Shown here: positions 14,040-16,926 of the stretch, one piece after another
Layout: each line of letters begins with the position of its first letter
How positions within the stretch are numbered: the stretch's first letter is position 1
Source: CAZXVW01 sp964644025
GTDB lineage: Bacteria > Acidobacteriota > Terriglobia > Bryobacterales > Bryobacteraceae
Direction of reading: 5' to 3'
Assembly: GCA_964644025.1 (NCBI GenBank)
Contig: CAZXVW010000091.1
Location: forward strand, 1 to 16,926
Length of the DNA stretch: 16,926 nucleotides
The notes under the pieces: generated by a model
What the model saw: only the letters and a program-made list of their open reading frames with translations
What the model was told of the DNA's origin: nothing
Database searches by the model: none
Translations under genes and position numbers: made by a program

Positions 14040-15913
14040 CAAGGAGCCTCCTGTCCGGAGCTGGACCGGAAGATAACTGCCCCGGGCCGATGAAACCGGA
14101 TGACGGGCCCCGGGAAGGAGATTTCCAGCGGAACGGGGTGCGGAGTGAAGGCGGCGTCTTCGCTCGAAAGCGCCAGCTTCCAGCTCCCGGCATCCGTTCG
14201 GGCCAGCGCGTGGCCGGCGAGAGAGGTGGGGCCGGCGCCGCTCAGGCGCGCGACAACCAGAATGGAGGAGCCGGCGGCATCGCGGCGCAAGACGATGGTA
14301 TGGCGGCCGGCAGCCTCGACGCGGAAGGCGGAGCCGGCAGCCAGCGCGGGTTCCCGGCGCCGGAACTGAAGCAAGCGGCGATAGAAGCTCAGCGTCGAGG
14401 CGTGCGGCTCGCTCTCCAACTCGGGCCAGTGCAGGCGGCTGGCCGCAAAGGTGGCCCGGAGCTGCGGGTCCGGGAGCCGGCGCCGGGCGGTAGCGCCGGC
14501 GAACGCGCGGAACCGCCGGAATTCACGCCAGCGGCCACGGCGGATGCGGCGGCCGAGTTCGGCCCGGTGATCGGTGAAGAACAGAAACGGCGTACTGGCG
14601 GCCCATTCCTGACCCATGAACAGGAGCGGGGTCTGCGGCGCCAGAAGCAGGAGCGCGGACGCGGCCCGGTAAGCCGCCAGTTCGATGGTATGATGCAGGC
14701 GGTCTCCCACGGCGCGGTTACCGACCTGGTCATGGTTTTGAATGCAGATTACGAACCGGTGGGGAGGGATGCCTGCCGGGTCGGTTCCCCGCGGCCCGCC
14801 AAAATGGACCGAGTGCTGGCCGCGGAAAAACCATCCGTGGCGCAAGGTGGCCGCGATGTCTTCGGTAGTCCCGCGGAAATCCTCAAAGTAACCATCGGAA
14901 TCGCCGGCCAGATGGCGCCGAATCTGGTGGTGAAAATCATCCGCCCAGACCGCATCCAGCCCCCAGCCGCCATCGGAGGGGGGCTTCACCAGGCGCGCCA
15001 GATTGCGGTGGTCTTCGGCGATCAAATGAACCTGGCGGGCCGAGCCTTCGAGGCTTTGGCGAACCGCGGCGCTCAACTCCGCCAGGAAGGGCTGCGGGCC
15101 GCCCCCGGGGATTGCATGCGTGGCGTCCAGTCGCAGCCCATCGAAGTGGTATTCGTGAATCCAGTGGAGTGCGTTCTCGATGAAGAACCGGCGTACGGGA
15201 CCGCTTCCCTCCCCAGCGAGGTTTACCCCGGCACCCCAGGGGCTCCGATGGCGGGGTGAGAGATAGCGGCGGCTGAACAAGGGGGCATAGGCGCCGTCCG
15301 GGCCGAAATGGTTGTACACCACGTCCAGGTACACGGCCAAGCCGAGGCGGTGGGCTTCGTCGACCAGAGTTCGCAGATCATCGGGGGCACCGTAACAGCG
15401 GGCGGGAGCGAACAGCGCGGCACTATCATAGCCCCAGTTGCGGTTGCCGGTGAAATCACTCACCGGCATCAATTCGACCGCCGTCACGCCGAGATCGCGC
15501 AGATAAGGCAGCCGGCGCTGGGCGGCGGCGAAGGTACCCTCGGGCGTGAAGGTTCCGACATGGAGTTCATAAAACACCAGCGAGGCCAGTTCCCGGCCCT
15601 TCCAGGCCGCGTCCGTCCAGCGGAAAGCTTCCGGATCAACCACCTGGGAAGGTCCGTGGACGCCGCGGGGCTGGTATCGCGAGGCAGGGTCCGGGTAAGG
15701 GCCCCGCCCGTCGACGCGGTAGCGGTACAGATCACCGGGCCGGAGGAAGCCGAGGCGGCCGGCAAAGTAGCCGTCGCCGGTTCTGGCGAGCCGCGCGGCG
15801 GGCTGGCCGGGCTGTTCCGGGACCACTTCAACGAGCGCTGCTGCCGGAGCCCACACGCGGAATTCGACGCCCCCGTCCACCGGGCGGGCGCCCAGCGAGG
15901 GAATCCAGCGCAC
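14039..15913 (-). CDS. treZ: Malto-oligosyltrehalose trehalohydrolase
   Basis: TreZ (GH13 family) cleaves free trehalose from the maltooligosyl trehalose made by TreY. From the GTG at 15913 the protein has 624 aa, usual for the family. The N-terminal domain starts GVEFRVWAPAAALVEV; the barrel shows LVFYELHVGTF, GVTAVELMPVSDF, NWGYDS and DVVYNHFGPDG. Catalytic residues are the nucleophile Asp263 in GLRLDATHAI, Glu300 in HLIAEDHRN and Asp395 in QNHDQVGNR. I prefer the GTG, which has AGGCGG 7 nt upstream and begins 11 nt after treX ends. An ATG at 16015 would add 34 residues, of low-complexity Gly/Pro type, inside the treX 3' end. The TGA overlaps the treY ATG. The gene lies between treX and treY in one operon. 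Confidence 0.95.
   Translation of the reverse strand: MRWIPSLGARPVDGGVEFRVWAPAAALVEVVPEQPGQPAARLARTGDGYFAGRLGFLRPGDLYRYRVDGRGPYPDPASRYQPRGVHGPSQVVDPEAFRWTDAAWKGRELASLVFYELHVGTFTPEGTFAAAQRRLPYLRDLGVTAVELMPVSDFTGNRNWGYDSAALFAPARCYGAPDDLRTLVDEAHRLGLAVYLDVVYNHFGPDGAYAPLFSRRYLSPRHRSPWGAGVNLAGEGSGPVRRFFIENALHWIHEYHFDGLRLDATHAIPGGGPQPFLAELSAAVRQSLEGSARQVHLIAEDHRNLARLVKPPSDGGWGLDAVWADDFHHQIRRHLAGDSDGYFEDFRGTTEDIAATLRHGWFFRGQHSVHFGGPRGTDPAGIPPHRFVICIQNHDQVGNRAVGDRLHHTIELAAYRAASALLLLAPQTPLLFMGQEWAASTPFLFFTDHRAELGRRIRRGRWREFRRFRAFAGATARRRLPDPQLRATFAASRLHWPELESEPHASTLSFYRRLLQFRRREPALAAGSAFRVEAAGRHTIVLRRDAAGSSILVVARLSGAGPTSLAGHALARTDAGSWKLALSSEDAAFTPHPVPLEISFPGPVIRFHRPGAVIFRSSSGQEAP
14047..14052 (-). promoter_or_regulatory. 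Ribosome binding site of treY, inside the end of treZ
   Basis: A perfect AGGAGG on the minus strand lies 7 nt before the treY ATG and inside the last codons of treZ. It selects the ATG at 14039 and supports coupled translation of treZ and treY. Confidence 0.75.
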
Positions 15914-15920
15914 GGTCGAA

Positions 15921-15926
15921 CCGCCT
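15921..15926 (-). promoter_or_regulatory. Ribosome binding site that favours the GTG start of treZ
   Basis: AGGCGG on the minus strand overlaps the last two bases of the treX TAG and lies 7 nt before GTG 15913. It is why I chose the GTG. A similar GGCGG also lies 7 nt before the ATG at 16015, so this evidence alone is not decisive. Confidence 0.5.
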
Positions 15927-16926
15927 ACCGGCTTGGTTCCTTCAAGCGGAACAAGGCCAGGGAACGGCCGCGCACCCGGTACTTGCGATCCCGAAGATGG
16001 GTTCGTCTGCTCCATTGCGTATCCGCCGTGTCGACGAGCCTCTCCCAGCGTTCGCCGGGCTGGTGTTCCGGCAGGGTGAAGACCACGGACTCGCTTTGGG
16101 CGTTCACCATCATGAACAGCGTATCGCCCGTTACCGGGTTCCCTTGCCCGTCGTAGTCTTCCAGGCTCGTGCCGGCGATCCGGACGCCGAGACAGCGAGC
16201 CGCGGGATTGTTCCAGGCGGCGTCGTCCATCTCGTTTCCGTTGGGCTCGTACCAGGCCAAGTCCTTGACGTCCGATCCCCGGATCGGCCGGCCGTGGAAG
16301 AACCTTCTTCGCTGCAGGACCGGTTGCTGGCGCCGCAAGCGGATCATGTACCGCACGAACTCCAGGAAATTCCGCTGGGCCGGCGTCAGATCCCAATGGT
16401 ACCAACTCAGCTCGTTGTCCTGACAATAGGCGTTGTTGTTGCCCTGCTGGGTGCGACTGAGTTCGTCGCCGCCGGAGAGCATCGGCACTCCCTGGGAGAG
16501 CATGAGGGTGGCGATGAAGTTCCGTTTCTGCTTCTCGCGCAAGGCGACAATGGCGGGATCGGTGGTCGGTCCTTCGACGCCGCAGTTCCAGCTCAAGTTA
16601 TTGTTTTCACCGTCCCGGTTGTCTTCTCCGTTAGCCTCGTTGTGCTTCTGGTTGTAACTGACCAGGTCCTGGAGGGTGAAGCCGTCGTGGCAGGTGACGA
16701 AGTTGATGCTGGCGTGGGGGCGCCGCCCGGTGTCCTCGTACAGGTCCGGGCTGCCGAGGAAATGGTTGCCCAACTGGAAGACCTTCTGGTCGTGCCCGCG
16801 CCAGTAATCCCGCATGGCGTCGCGGTACTTGCCGTTCCATTCCGACCACAGCGGCGGGAACTTGCCCACCTGGTAGCCCCGCTCGCCGACGTCGTATTGA
16901 TCGTCCCGAAGCCCCACGCAGCCCAG
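15925..16926 (-). CDS. treX: Glycogen debranching enzyme TreX/GlgX (C-terminal part)
   Basis: The frame is open to the right edge, so only the last 333 residues are seen. Homology to TreX/GlgX isoamylase-type GH13 enzymes is clear: YQVGKFPPLWSEWNGKYRD, the third catalytic Asp in NFVTCHDGFTL, LSWNCGVEG, and LSGGDELSRTQQGNNNAYCQD. The protein cleaves alpha-1,6 branches of glycogen to give linear maltodextrins for TreY. The nucleophile region is beyond the edge. The usual AEPWD or AEAWD motif does not stand where expected before YQVGKFPP: the sequence there is LRDDQYDVGERG, which suggests an insertion between the acid/base Glu and this strand, or a variant motif. The TAG lies 11 nt before the treZ GTG. 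The first in-frame GTG, 9 nt inside the edge, is not a real start. Confidence 0.92.
   Translation of the reverse strand: MGCVGLRDDQYDVGERGYQVGKFPPLWSEWNGKYRDAMRDYWRGHDQKVFQLGNHFLGSPDLYEDTGRRPHASINFVTCHDGFTLQDLVSYNQKHNEANGEDNRDGENNNLSWNCGVEGPTTDPAIVALREKQKRNFIATLMLSQGVPMLSGGDELSRTQQGNNNAYCQDNELSWYHWDLTPAQRNFLEFVRYMIRLRRQQPVLQRRRFFHGRPIRGSDVKDLAWYEPNGNEMDDAAWNNPAARCLGVRIAGTSLEDYDGQGNPVTGDTLFMMVNAQSESVVFTLPEHQPGERWERLVDTADTQWSRRTHLRDRKYRVRGRSLALFRLKEPSR

Noticed and set aside
11799..14093. 764-codon open frame on the plus strand opposite treY
   Set aside because: It is the antisense shadow of a clearly conserved GH13 enzyme; its translation has no family motif and is a byproduct of GC-rich codon use.
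15914..16426. treZ starting at 16426, giving 795 residues
   Set aside because: The extra N-terminal part lies entirely in the treX 3' coding region in another frame and has shadow composition; TreZ homology begins after the GTG at 15913.

Overview
The window reads as one piece of a GC-rich bacterial chromosome with ordinary housekeeping and carbohydrate genes. I saw no insertion sequence, phage gene, integrase, CRISPR array or rRNA. Several traits point, at moderate confidence, to Acidobacteriota, perhaps the Bryobacterales/Solibacter side: a secreted Cys-type sulfatase, an SGLT-like sodium/sugar symporter, a Sel1-repeat protein, a FecR-like secreted protein with a Gly-rich C-terminal helix, a specialised NusG, and trehalose genes of the TreX/TreZ/TreY type. 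Planctomycetes or Verrucomicrobia cannot be excluded from the sequence alone.

Left part (1-3234): a sulfatase cut by the left edge and an L-ribulose-5-phosphate 4-epimerase (araD) diverge from a 41-bp spacer. A sodium:solute symporter lies convergent to araD; every sugar-contacting residue I could compare with human SGLT1 is kept. Together they suggest use of sulfated or arabinose-containing plant or algal glycans.

Housekeeping island (3235-4235): a 408-bp spacer without a gene holds several perfect hairpins and a very good sigma70-type promoter. The promoter drives secG, which has a long Pro/Thr/Ala tail, followed 17 bp later by tRNA-Leu(GAG). This is the same order as secG-leuU in E. coli.

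Accessory module (4292-9600): two divergent gene pairs. Leftward run a FecR-like secreted or anchored protein and a NusG paralog of the RfaH/UpxY type. Rightward run a membrane-anchored TPR-like protein with a C-terminal jelly-roll-like domain and a 788-aa Sel1-repeat protein. The Sel1 protein ends in a trypsin/HtrA-like domain whose catalytic Ser is replaced by Asp. The set looks like envelope or exopolysaccharide machinery, but no polymerase or glycosyltransferase is visible, so that role is inference. It is the most unusual part of the window.

Right part (9607-16926, all leftward): treX (C-terminal part only), treZ and treY are tightly packed and would make trehalose from glycogen. They are followed in the same direction by an FAD-dependent oxidoreductase of the UDP-galactopyranose-mutase/protoporphyrinogen-oxidase-like superfamily. 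TreX debranches glycogen, TreY turns the reducing end of the maltodextrin into a trehalose linkage, and TreZ releases trehalose.
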